In this document: piece by piece, positions 25,605 through 39,700 of the stretch | How positions within the stretch are numbered: position 1 is the first letter of the stretch | How the letters are laid out: each line of letters starts with the position of its first letter | DNA from: Fibrobacter sp. UWB11 | GTDB taxonomy: Bacteria; Fibrobacterota; Fibrobacteria; Fibrobacterales; Fibrobacteraceae | NCBI RefSeq assembly: GCF_900143015.1 | Contig: NZ_FSRT01000001.1 | Span: 1,612,001 to 1,676,000 of the forward strand | DNA: 64,000 nt | Direction: 5' to 3' | The notes under the pieces: model-generated | Told to the model about the DNA's origin: nothing | Databases searched by the model: none | Seen by the model: the letters and a program-made list of their open reading frames with translations, nothing else | Position numbers and translations under genes: made by a program

Positions 25605-26852
25605 ATGGTTTTAAACGTAATTTGGCTCGTCTTTTTCTTTGGTGCATTTATCGCATGCATCGTCCAATGGCTCGCATTCGGTGACTCCGGCATTTTCAAT
25701 AAAGCTATTCTCGGGGCATTCGACATGTCTAAAACGGCTTTCGAAATCGCCCTCGGCCTCACGGGCATTTTGAGCCTTTGGCTCGGCATCCTCAAAATCG
25801 GAGAAAAAGCAGGCGCAGTCCAGATTCTCGCCAAGATTGTCCAACCGCTCTTTTCGAGACTTTTTCCGCAAATTCCAAAAGGACATCCGGTTGTAGGCAC
25901 CATGCTCATGAACATCAGCGCGAACATGCTCGGCCTCGATAACGCAGCAACTCCGATGGGTCTCCAAGCCATGAAGCAGTTGCAAGAGCTCAACCCGAAC
26001 GAAGACAAGACCGTCGCAAGCGATTCGCAAATCATGTTCCTTGTTTTAAACGCAAGTGGACTTACGCTAATTCCTGTTAGCATAATGACTTACCGTGCCC
26101 AGCTCGGCGCCGCAAACCCAAGCGATGTCTTTTTGCCGCTTTTGCTTTCCACATTCTTCAGCACCATCGCAGGTATTTTCGCACTCAGCTTTTTCCAGAA
26201 AATCAAGCTCAAGGATCCCGTAACCGTCGCATGGCTCGGCGGCATCAGTGCATGCGTCATCGCCATCATGTTCTACTTTAGTCATCTCACCGCAGAAGCT
26301 ATCGGCACAACGAGTCTCTTTATTAGCGGAATTGTTCTATTCGGCATTATCGTTGCATTCCTCGGCCTCGCCTGCTATAAGAAAGTCCAGGCATACGAGG
26401 CTTTCGTGGAAGGCGCAAAAGAAGGTTTCAATACAGCCGTAATGATTATTCCGAACCTTGTTGCAATTCTCGTCGGTGTTGCAGTATTCCGCGCAAGCGG
26501 AGCCATGGATCTTGTAATGAATGGTATTTCAGCATTACTCGGCCTTATCGGAGTCGGAAACGACGTTGTACCCGCCCTCCCCACCGCCCTCATGAAGCCC
26601 CTCAGCGGTAGCGGTGCCCGCGGCATGATGATCGATGCCATGAAGAACCTCGGCCCGGACAGCTTTGCAGGCCGTCTCAGTTGCATGTTCCAGGGAGCTG
26701 CCGACACGACATTCTACATCATAGCAGTCTATTTTGGTTCCGTGGGCGTGAAAAAGACCCGCCACGCCGTCACATGTGCCCTCATTGCAGATGCTGTCGG
26801 AGTCATTGCGGCAATCATTATTGCCTACATATTCTTCCCACCAATCCACTAG
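25605..26852 (+). CDS. Fused SpmA-SpmB-like membrane protein (nucleoside recognition domains)
   Basis: Polytopic inner-membrane protein of 415 residues. The N-terminal half (about 1-200) matches SpmA (FDMSKTAFEIALGLTGILSLWLGILKIGEKAG and ANMLGLDNAATPMGLQAM), and the C-terminal half (about 235-415) matches SpmB (VEGAKEGFNTAVMIIPNLVAILV, LMKPLSGSGARGMM, and GAADTTFYIIAVYFGSVGVKKTRHA). These are separate spore-maturation genes in Bacillus; the fused form is common in non-sporulating Gram-negatives, where its role is unknown and a transport function is assumed from the nucleoside-recognition (Gate) domains. The ribosome site before ATG 25605 is weak. Single gene with no operon partner. Confidence 0.85.
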   Translation: MVLNVIWLVFFFGAFIACIVQWLAFGDSGIFNKAILGAFDMSKTAFEIALGLTGILSLWLGILKIGEKAGAVQILAKIVQPLFSRLFPQIPKGHPVVGTMLMNISANMLGLDNAATPMGLQAMKQLQELNPNEDKTVASDSQIMFLVLNASGLTLIPVSIMTYRAQLGAANPSDVFLPLLLSTFFSTIAGIFALSFFQKIKLKDPVTVAWLGGISACVIAIMFYFSHLTAEAIGTTSLFISGIVLFGIIVAFLGLACYKKVQAYEAFVEGAKEGFNTAVMIIPNLVAILVGVAVFRASGAMDLVMNGISALLGLIGVGNDVVPALPTALMKPLSGSGARGMMIDAMKNLGPDSFAGRLSCMFQGAADTTFYIIAVYFGSVGVKKTRHAVTCALIADAVGVIAAIIIAYIFFPPIH

Positions 26853-26964
26853 TATTTGTAATCAAAATCAAGCGTTCTAAAATGGAATACATCCAAAACA
26901 TATAAAAAAAATATTTTTTCCCTTTTATGAAATTTTTATTTACATTTAGAGCACTAATTCGGTG

Positions 26965-26970
26965 TATAAT
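26965..26970 (+). promoter_or_regulatory. Strong -10 box upstream of the EAL gene
   Basis: TATAAT at 26965-26970 sits 23 bp before the ATG at 26993. No good -35 lies at 17 bp; TTTACA at 26938-26943 is 21 bp away. The leader would be short, with AAGGGGCGGA as ribosome site. Confidence 0.5.
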
Positions 26971-26992
26971 GTGTGGACATTAAGGGGCGGAA

Positions 26993-28687
26993 ATGGACTA
27001 CGTCATTTTCAGTAGCGTATATAAAGATTTTAGGGATGCTATTCTTGATAATGTGCCTGATATTTCAGCATTGATTAAGCGCGTTTCCAGCGCGATTCCT
27101 CCAGTTTGCAATATTCTAAACATTGGTTTCATCAAAATTAAACTTATAGCCCCAAGCTCCATTATATCCAAAGAAGGATTAAACGAAGAAAGAATTGTTT
27201 ACGAAGATACCACCGGTTACGAGCAGTTCCCCTTAATCCAGACTTATCGAACGGGTGAAAATGGAATGGCCACCATCGAAGTCCGCGCCAAGAAAAACCA
27301 CAAATTTACAACACCAGAACTCCAAGCTGCAAAACTCGTCTGCGACGACCTTTTCATCATGTTTGGCAGAGCTCGCCTTATGGGAGCAATCCACTATGCA
27401 AGCCAAACAGACACCATGACAGGCGCCCCCAACACGGCAAAACTTGTACACCACAGCATTGAGCTTAAATCCAAAAACAAGCTGCAGAATTTCAGCGGCA
27501 TTTTTATCAATCTCAAGAACTACAAGTACATCAACCAGTCCAAATCCCCCGCTATTGGAGATAAGGGTATTACCATCTTTACGCATACAGTCATGGCAAT
27601 GTGCCACGATGACGAAATGATTGCAAGACTGGGCGGCGACAACTTTTTTGTTCTTGTCAAAAAAGAGAACAGAGACGAATTCATCAAGAAATTGACCTCG
27701 GTGAACATAAACGTTCCGATACCGCAATCACAACCTATCCCGCTTACGCTACAAAGCCGCATGGGCATTTACGATATCCAGCCCAATGATTCGATGAACG
27801 AAATCATGCATTGCAGTTCCGTTGCGCTAAACGAGTCCAGAGTCCATCCCGGAAACGACATCGTCTTTTTCACAAGAAACATGCTCGACAAAGCCTACCA
27901 CGAAAAGGAAATTTCTTCGCTTTTCCGCGAGGCTCTGCGCCGCAAGGAATTTATCGTCTATTACCAGCCCAAAGTGTCCGTCAAGGATCAAAAGCTTTGC
28001 GGTTGCGAAGCGCTTGTGCGCTGGAATCGCAATGGCAAAATAATCGCTCCCGTTGAATTTTTGCCGATTCTCGAAAAAGAAGCATCCATCTGCCAGCTCG
28101 ACTTTTACGTATTCCGCAAAGTATGCGAAGACATCCGCTCCTGGATTGATGCAGGCATGGAACCCGTCCGCGTTTCTTCGAATTTCTCAAGGCACCATCT
28201 GCGCAACCCGCACCTTATGGAAAATATCTTGAACATCATGAAGGAATTCAAGATCGATAGCAAGTACATCGAAATTGAACTGACGGAAGCCTCCGATTTT
28301 GAAGATAAGGTTTCCATGCAGAAATTCGTAAATGGACTACGCGAGAACAACATTAACGTTTCTATCGATGACTTCGGTACAGGGTACTCCACATTCTCCG
28401 CCATCAAGGACTTGAACGTCAACGTCATCAAGCTCGACAAGTCGCTCCTCGACCACATTGGAGACGAAACACACCACGATGAAGTTGTCATCAAGAACAT
28501 GGTGAACATGATCAACGAACTGAACCTCGAAGTCGTAGCCGAAGGTGTCGAAAACAGCAAGCAGCTAGATTTTCTACAAGACGCAAAATGCTCTACGATT
28601 CAGGGATTCCTTTTCGACAAGCCTCTCTCTAAGGAAGAATTCGAAAAGAGACTTTTGAACAAAATCACTTACACGCACATTTCCTAG
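26993..28687 (+). CDS. Cyclic-di-GMP phosphodiesterase with degenerate GGDEF and intact EAL domain
   Basis: Cytoplasmic signalling protein of 564 residues. The N-terminal part (about 1-130) is GAF-like. The GGDEF domain (about 140-300) carries RLGGDNFFVLV, so the active-site Glu is Asn and cyclase activity is doubtful. The EAL domain (about 315-560) has the needed residues: EALVRW, the VSSNFS segment, IEIELTE, IDDFGTGYS, KLDKSLL, VAEGVE and QGF. It should hydrolyse c-di-GMP, with the GGDEF part perhaps as a GTP-sensing regulator. ATG 26993 has a good ribosome site. Its stop shares the bases CTAG with the stop of the convergent gene at 28684. Confidence 0.9.
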   Translation: MDYVIFSSVYKDFRDAILDNVPDISALIKRVSSAIPPVCNILNIGFIKIKLIAPSSIISKEGLNEERIVYEDTTGYEQFPLIQTYRTGENGMATIEVRAKKNHKFTTPELQAAKLVCDDLFIMFGRARLMGAIHYASQTDTMTGAPNTAKLVHHSIELKSKNKLQNFSGIFINLKNYKYINQSKSPAIGDKGITIFTHTVMAMCHDDEMIARLGGDNFFVLVKKENRDEFIKKLTSVNINVPIPQSQPIPLTLQSRMGIYDIQPNDSMNEIMHCSSVALNESRVHPGNDIVFFTRNMLDKAYHEKEISSLFREALRRKEFIVYYQPKVSVKDQKLCGCEALVRWNRNGKIIAPVEFLPILEKEASICQLDFYVFRKVCEDIRSWIDAGMEPVRVSSNFSRHHLRNPHLMENILNIMKEFKIDSKYIEIELTEASDFEDKVSMQKFVNGLRENNINVSIDDFGTGYSTFSAIKDLNVNVIKLDKSLLDHIGDETHHDEVVIKNMVNMINELNLEVVAEGVENSKQLDFLQDAKCSTIQGFLFDKPLSKEEFEKRLLNKITYTHIS

Positions 28688-29127
28688 AAGAACATCCAGA
28701 CGGCCATCCACAAAACGATAAGCCCGAATTCTATTTCTCTAGAAATTCTTGCCATAAAGCAACAACCGAGAGCAATTTCGGCAATGGCGGCAAGGCGTAT
28801 CCACGGGGCTTCGGCCCCCGCTTGACAAAGCGAGACATTCCCTACAAGTTCCACCCAAAGCCAGAATGTTTGAGCAAGCACCATAAAGCGCCTGCGGTTT
28901 TCGCGAAGTCCGGTCGTAAACACACACAACGCAAGTGCTAGCATACGGAACGGATAATTTTCAAGTACAGGGTTAAACAGATTCCCAACAAAGACCGTAT
29001 AAAGGCAACTTGTCAGGACAATCAAGAACATCACGAGCGTAATGCGGAACATTCCCTTCATTTTCCAAAGGAACGCCGCAAAAATCAGGCACAAGAGGCA
29101 TGCCACTGCATTTGCAAACATGCTCAT
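28684..29127 (-). CDS. Small polytopic membrane protein, unknown
   Basis: Protein of 147 residues, mostly hydrophobic, with about four to five membrane helices (1-23, 25-48, 57-75, 83-100 and 115-147). No family was recognised. It overlaps the stop... start junction of the upstream NrfD-like gene by 4 bp (ATGA at 29124), so it is cotranslated with it and may be a subunit of the same membrane assembly. Internally, 28805-28832 contains two short perfect hairpins, one with a TTCG loop. The convergent EAL gene shares its stop palindrome. Confidence 0.6.
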   Translation of the reverse strand: MSMFANAVACLLCLIFAAFLWKMKGMFRITLVMFLIVLTSCLYTVFVGNLFNPVLENYPFRMLALALCVFTTGLRENRRRFMVLAQTFWLWVELVGNVSLCQAGAEAPWIRLAAIAEIALGCCFMARISREIEFGLIVLWMAVWMFF

Positions 29128-30368
29128 TTTCGATTTCCCCTACGCCTTTTTACGCCAAGATGCACAAAGGGTTGCAAACAGACTAACAAGCAGCTCACGT
29201 ACGCCCCAAACGGGCCAGCAAGAGTAATCCAGTCCGAAGAAAAATAGCCATACGTTACTGCAGCAAGGACTCCACACAGCACAGGCAAACGAACCACCTT
29301 GAATTCCGGAGCCGAAAATGGAGAGTAATACTTTTTCTCTTCCACATCGGGCACTTCGCCATCCGAGTTGCCGCTTTCTTCGCCCATCAGGATTTCATCG
29401 TTTTCAAAGAACCGCGAAAGCAAAAAACGCACGCCAAAGAACAAAGCGACAAACAGCGTACCCCCTGCAAACATAAGACTTGCATTGGCAAAATTCGCGT
29501 TGGCGAAAAAATGATAATCGTTGTGGTTCACCACGAAATCGCACTTTAGCAAAATACCGAACAAAATACTCAAGACAACTAGCAGGCGTCCCCAGAGGTT
29601 TTCGCGAACAACCTCAAAGAACAGCAACTGCGGGATAGCGCAGGCAAATATAAACGAAGCAAAACTGCCCCCGCCCTTCAATAAAATCAACCAAAGGAAC
29701 AACAGCGACATAAACCAGCTACAGAGCATCAGAAATCGCCCAATCATACGGTTGTAGTAATTCTCGAACGAAAGCAGTATAATCGAATTGGCAAGCCCCA
29801 TATAGAATACACACGCAACAACGTTCACTGGGAAAAACGAGCCCTGCCATACGGAATTTTCAAACTGCGCAAAGCCAAGCGCAAAAGACGAAACCACCCA
29901 AAACACCGTCGGAAGGATAATCCATGCAAGCGGCCGCCTAATCTTTGCGAGTTCCTTGCAGAGCGCCAAATCTTCAGCCGAATCCGCCGCCACAAGATGC
30001 GTCACAAAAAACAAAAGCGAGATAAAGCCTACAATACCAATGCTATACACTCCGCTATCGATCATGATTGAGTTCGAATAAAGCATCGCAAGCGCAATAG
30101 CGACAACAAGGCTGCACAGGGAGCTCAGTTCCAACAAAAGCGACGTACGCCGGTGGATTTTCACCTTCATGATGAGCAAGAATGCCGAAAGGAGAACACC
30201 CGCCTGGGACATTCCCATCCAAAAGATGAAGAGTGTCTTGGGGAATTTCCAGTTACCGCCATTATGCAAAAGCAAATCAACCGAACCATCCCAGAACGTG
30301 CCGCCTACAGAAAGCAGGAGCAGCAAGCATAGCGCGATAAAAACAATTGTAACGACTTTGTTGTTCAT
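29124..30368 (-). CDS. NrfD/PsrC-like integral membrane protein (divergent)
   Basis: Protein of 414 residues with about ten membrane helices. Two stretches resemble the NrfD/PsrC/ActC quinone-interacting family: FWMGMSQAGVLLSAFLLIMK (compare the conserved FWIGxxHAGTLISA block) and VWQGSFFPVNVVACVFYMGLANSIILL (compare WHSTIFPPYFVAGAIFSGxAMV). The conserved His of HAGT is replaced by Gln. An acidic loop lies near residues 325-345. No Fe-S or molybdopterin partner gene is nearby; only the small membrane protein at 28684 is coupled to it. The assignment is by pattern and remains tentative; it may be a degenerate quinol module with a new use. Confidence 0.5.
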   Translation of the reverse strand: MNNKVVTIVFIALCLLLLLSVGGTFWDGSVDLLLHNGGNWKFPKTLFIFWMGMSQAGVLLSAFLLIMKVKIHRRTSLLLELSSLCSLVVAIALAMLYSNSIMIDSGVYSIGIVGFISLLFFVTHLVAADSAEDLALCKELAKIRRPLAWIILPTVFWVVSSFALGFAQFENSVWQGSFFPVNVVACVFYMGLANSIILLSFENYYNRMIGRFLMLCSWFMSLLFLWLILLKGGGSFASFIFACAIPQLLFFEVVRENLWGRLLVVLSILFGILLKCDFVVNHNDYHFFANANFANASLMFAGGTLFVALFFGVRFLLSRFFENDEILMGEESGNSDGEVPDVEEKKYYSPFSAPEFKVVRLPVLCGVLAAVTYGYFSSDWITLAGPFGAYVSCLLVCLQPFVHLGVKRRRGNRK

Positions 30369-30459
30369 TGTTAGTTACACCAAGAACGAACCTCCCCCTC
30401 TACAATATATTTTTTTATTTTTGATGTCGTTTTTCGCATTTTCAAAAAAGCGACTTTTC
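30369..30459. promoter_or_regulatory. Divergent promoter region with hairpin upstream of mntP
   Basis: A 91-bp AT-rich gap between divergent genes. A 9-bp stem with one G-T pair (30426-30434 with 30446-30454) ends 5 bp before the mntP ATG. It is too short and lacks the conserved loops of a yybP-ykoY manganese riboswitch. Confidence 0.35.
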
Positions 30460-35362
<4,903 letters not shown>

Positions 35363-35373
35363 ATTCATCTCCC

Positions 35374-36636
35374 CTACTTCAATGGTTCCTGCTTTGGAAG
35401 GTTTTCATCGCATTCACTCATGTCAACAGCAGGCAAATAATATCCATAAGAATATTCGCAACGGTAGCACTTGCGTCCACTCTTTCCATAGCGATTCAAC
35501 GTTTCTTTCGTACAAGCAAAGCCGACACCACTTTCGGCGGCACTAGCCTTAGTCCATCCAACAGAGCCGTCGTACATGCGCCCCCACTTGTAATAATCAT
35601 CCGTACAATATGTTCCTTTAGTCAAATGGCCCGGAAGTGTATCGCCCACAGAAGAGTTCAGAACAATCATGTCCAAATCATAGCATCCATTTCTAGGAAG
35701 GGTCCACCCTAATGTATCGCAATACAGGAACTGCGTCTTGTTAGATTCGGTAGCCTTGATTTCATGATAGTTTTCCGCAGAGCAGTTTCCGAGATTATAC
35801 TTCTTCTGCCAGATGTTATTCAAGTATTCCTTAACTTTGTATGCATCGGTTTTATAGCCGAATCCAGGCACGAAATCATCGAACTTATCGCAACTTGAAT
35901 TATGATTAAAATAATACGCATAGCTCCAATAAGTCGAGAACAGCGAATCCGTCAAAACATCTTCTTTCAACAATTCGTCAAGTCCACCAGATTTCCACAC
36001 ATAAGTCTCGTTAAGGACATTCACGCCCAACAAGTAGTAATTGTAGTCCCGCAACGTCGAAAGATTCATCTTGCTAAAGTCTTCGTGCAAAGAATCGAGC
36101 AGGAACAAATCCGAAATTTCTTTTTGCAGCAAAGCCATCGACGAATCAAACGAAAGTCCACGATCAATATAGCGCTTTAAACGTTTCGCCTGCATATGCG
36201 TCAAAAGGTTCACGCTTATCGAATCGCCTTTACGAACATCCGCATAAGCTTCTAGAACCTTCCAGTTGGTCATCGGTTCTGTTTCATTCGCATCATAGCA
36301 ATTGGAATAGAAATTGCCATTCACTTCAAGGTAAACATAGGGCTGTGTAAGTTTGACATTCTCAAGGGAAAAATGCCCCGAATAATCATCCACAAAACCA
36401 TGGTACGCCACACCTGTTTGCGAAAGCGTGCTATCGACTTCACGCAAAACAACCTCAGTCATCGAATAACCACGCGTTCGATCAACATAGCCAACTATAG
36501 TCCGGGTATCCTCTTTTGCGCTTTCCACTTGCGGAACATTCGACGGAGAATCGTCACTGCAAGAGCTCAAAAAATTGCCCAAGCCAAGGATCATTGCAAT
36601 GATCGGGATATACTTAATTCTGCAAAAAATATTCAT
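35374..36636 (-). CDS. Lipoprotein paralogous to the FISUMP neighbour, lacking the FISUMP domain
   Basis: Lipoprotein of 420 residues with lipobox LSSC near residue 26. An Ig/carboxypeptidase-regulatory-like beta region follows (about 45-110: TIVGYVDRTRGYSMTEVVLREVD, HFSLENVKLTQPYVYLEVNG), then a helical stretch (VNLLTHMQAKRLKRYIDRG) and a Cys-rich C-terminal half with aromatic repeats (CDTLGWTLPRNGCYDL). It lies 5-11 bp upstream of the FISUMP lipoprotein gene and shares its N-terminal plan, so they form a two-gene operon. It may have lost, or never gained, the FISUMP domain. No enzymatic motif. Confidence 0.7.
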   Translation of the reverse strand: MNIFCRIKYIPIIAMILGLGNFLSSCSDDSPSNVPQVESAKEDTRTIVGYVDRTRGYSMTEVVLREVDSTLSQTGVAYHGFVDDYSGHFSLENVKLTQPYVYLEVNGNFYSNCYDANETEPMTNWKVLEAYADVRKGDSISVNLLTHMQAKRLKRYIDRGLSFDSSMALLQKEISDLFLLDSLHEDFSKMNLSTLRDYNYYLLGVNVLNETYVWKSGGLDELLKEDVLTDSLFSTYWSYAYYFNHNSSCDKFDDFVPGFGYKTDAYKVKEYLNNIWQKKYNLGNCSAENYHEIKATESNKTQFLYCDTLGWTLPRNGCYDLDMIVLNSSVGDTLPGHLTKGTYCTDDYYKWGRMYDGSVGWTKASAAESGVGFACTKETLNRYGKSGRKCYRCEYSYGYYLPAVDMSECDENLPKQEPLK

Positions 36637-36682
36637 TTAATTCACTCTCTTCCAATGATGTATAAAATAGAAATTTCAATAA

Positions 36683-36716
36683 CCAAAAAAGCCCCCTCGT
36701 AAGAGGGAGCCCTTTA
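36683..36716 (-). terminator. Rho-independent terminator of the M6 protease gene
   Basis: On the minus strand, CTCCCTC-TTAC-GAGGGGG followed by CTTTTTTGG. It lies 30 bp after the stop at 36746. An identical copy is at 40163-40198 after the scaffold-like gene. Confidence 0.9.
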
Positions 36717-36745
36717 TTCACAAACTGAATTTATGCGTTAGCGAA

Positions 36746-39700
36746 TTAGCGAACTGCAATGCGCTTCGTTGCAAGAACCTTACGGCCTTCAGCGAGACGA
36801 ACGATTACAGCACCCTTGCCCGCAAACCTAGACATATCGAGGCTCATAGAAGCGCCGGAGAACGTTTCAGAGAGGAGCATGTCGCCACGAACACTGAACA
36901 CCTTAACAGACTTAGCACCGTTAGAGGTTGTTGCAATGCTCAAGGTGTTGTTGAAGAATGCAATGTTAGCCTTAGTTTCGACAGCTGCTGCAATAGCAGT
37001 CGTGCCATTGTCGCGGCCAAGAGCCTTATTAACAACAGTGGCATCGCACGGAACAACAGACCACCACCAAGTTTGGTTGGCTTCTTCGTTAATCCACTGC
37101 GGAACGCCTTCACGAACGCGATCCGGATTCATGGTATAGCACTTGCCGGCTGCCATGTTCCTCAAGCCAGAATTGTAGCAGTTCTTATCGTAATCACCCT
37201 TGCCGTTCACGAACTTGATGCACTTGGAAACGACAATTTCGCTAGAGCTTGATTGAACAGAACTGGAGGATTTTGCGCTAGAGCTGGATTGAACAGAACT
37301 GGAGGATTTCGCGCTGGAACTGGATCGAACAGAGCTGGAGGATTTCGCGCTGGAGCTGGATTGAACAGAGCTAGAGGATTTTGCGCTAGAGCTAGAAACA
37401 ACAACTTCACCGCAAGACGTTTCGACCCACCACCAAGTTTGGTTGGCATCATCGTTAATCCACTGCGGAACGCCTTCACGAACGCGACCCGGATTCATGG
37501 TATAGCACTTGCCGGCTGCCATGTTCCTCAAGCCAGAATTGTAGCAGTTCTTGTCGTAATCACCCTTGCCGTTCTTGAATGCGATGCACTTGGAAACGAC
37601 AATTTCGCTAGAGCTGGATTGAACAGAACTGGAGGATTTCGCGCTGGAACTGGATCGAACAGAGCTGGAGGATTTTGCGCTGGAGCTGGATTGAACAGAG
37701 CTGGAGGAAGCAACACTGGAGCTAGATTTGACAGAGCTAGAGGATGCAACACTGGAGCTAGAAGCGATAGAGCTGGAGGATTTCGCGCTGGAGCTGGAAA
37801 CAACCACTTCACCGCAAGACGTTTCGACCCACCACCAAGTTTGGTTGACATCATCGTTGATCCACTGCGGAACGCCTTCACGAACGCGATCCGGATTCAT
37901 GGTATAGCACTTGCCGGCTGCCATGTTCCTCAAGCCAGAATTGTAGCAGTTCTTGTCGTAGTCACCCTTGCCGTTCACGAACTTGATGCACTTGGAAACG
38001 ACAACTTCGCTGGAACTAGAAGCAACGGAGCTAGAGGAAGCAACACTGGAGCTAGATTTGACAGAGCTAGAGGATGCAACACTGGAGCTAGAAGCGATAG
38101 AGCTGGAAGATACAACACTGGAGCTAGAAGCAACAGAGCTGGAGGATTTCGCACTGGAGCTGGAAACCTCTTCATAGCAAGGAGTTTCAAACCACCAGCT
38201 TCCATCAGAAGCATCCGTAACAAAATAGCCAAATAAAACACTACGAGGATGATTCGGGTTCAAAACATAGCACTTTCCCTCTTTCATGTTATCCAAACCG
38301 GACTTATAACAGTATTTTTCAACGTCGCCAACATTCCCCTTAAACTCAATACATCTTTCAACAAGATTTGGATTGTCAGAGCTGGAAGAAGACTCGATAA
38401 ATGGTTCATTCTTGTCGACATTAAACGTAACATATTCGTGATTTTCGGACTCTTTGATGCCAGAAAGAGCAATATTCGCATTATACCCATCATAAAAGAC
38501 AAACTTATTGAATTCCGTTACATTATCCCATCCCGGGAACGGATCACTATCTGAGCCATATCCGCTTGTTCTGGGAACAGCTTCAATAATATCAGCACGC
38601 AAATGGTTGCCATCAGCATTAATTCCATTATTATTCCAAACTCTCGCATCATAATCGATATGCCAAATCAACATCCCCGAATTCGGCAATTGAGCATCCC
38701 AACCTTTCATTGAACGATATTCAAGCAAATACATTTCATCTGGATTATTCGGATTAGTAACGCTATATGCTTGATTGTCATCTATTTTATCCAAGCGCAA
38801 CGAACCGCTCTCTTTGATTTCCTCAGGAGTCAGCCAGCCCATCGACATTTTTTCGAATGCGGTATAAAGCACAGGCGCACAATTCGTCACGTGGTCCACA
38901 TTACTAGGGCAAAGATTATCGCCATTCGCCATAACGCTCCAATAGCCAACACTTTCTCGATTACTCGTCTTATTCACATCATACATATCATTCAGGCCAA
39001 GAAGATGACTAAACTCGTGGATAAAAACGCCGATTCCCTCCAAAGCAGTCGTTGTGTTATCGTAAGCATACGCATGACTAGAAATTTCGTTTGAGCAAGA
39101 ATAGTTGCCGATATTAGATCCACTTCCCATGTGAGGCCAAACAGCATCCGATATGCCCGAACCAGCCGAACTCGGACCTGCAAAAATCACAGATGTATAC
39201 ACACCATACAACGACATATCAATTCCACCCCGATCGAGCAAATTCATAGCTTCCCGTATAGGAGTCGGATCAATTTGTCCATAAGATGCGCGTGTTTTAG
39301 AAAGCGTCACTGGACCATAAACATCAAAAATCGGGCGGAATTTTCCATTCGAGTTCTTTATAAAGTAATCTCTAACACTTCCGGTATTATGATACTTATT
39401 ATACCCTTCCTTATTCAGATACTCAGTAAATTGAGCCTTGGGGTCAGCGCTTGAAAACTTCACATCTTGATATTGCGCCAGAATGACTAGCACATGGACT
39501 TCACCGCTCTTATTGTAGTTGGGTAACCGCTGTATCGTAGATTTGGCAAATTTCGGTTTTTCATATCCAAAATTTTCTGCAATTTGAGCATTTTCACGCA
39601 ACTTCTGGTAAATCAGATTTTGATTAAGACCTGCAAGGTATCGAATCTCGGTTTCGTTGCGTTCGCCCACATTTCGAGCGTACACTCCCGAAGATTTACC

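Noticed and set aside
30369-30459. Manganese riboswitch (yybP-ykoY) before mntP
   Set aside because: The gap is only 91 bp, and the conserved loops are absent; only a simple A/T-rich hairpin is present.
37240-38165. CRISPR-like array
   Set aside because: The regular repeats are coding Ser linkers in one open frame, with no unique spacers and no cas genes.
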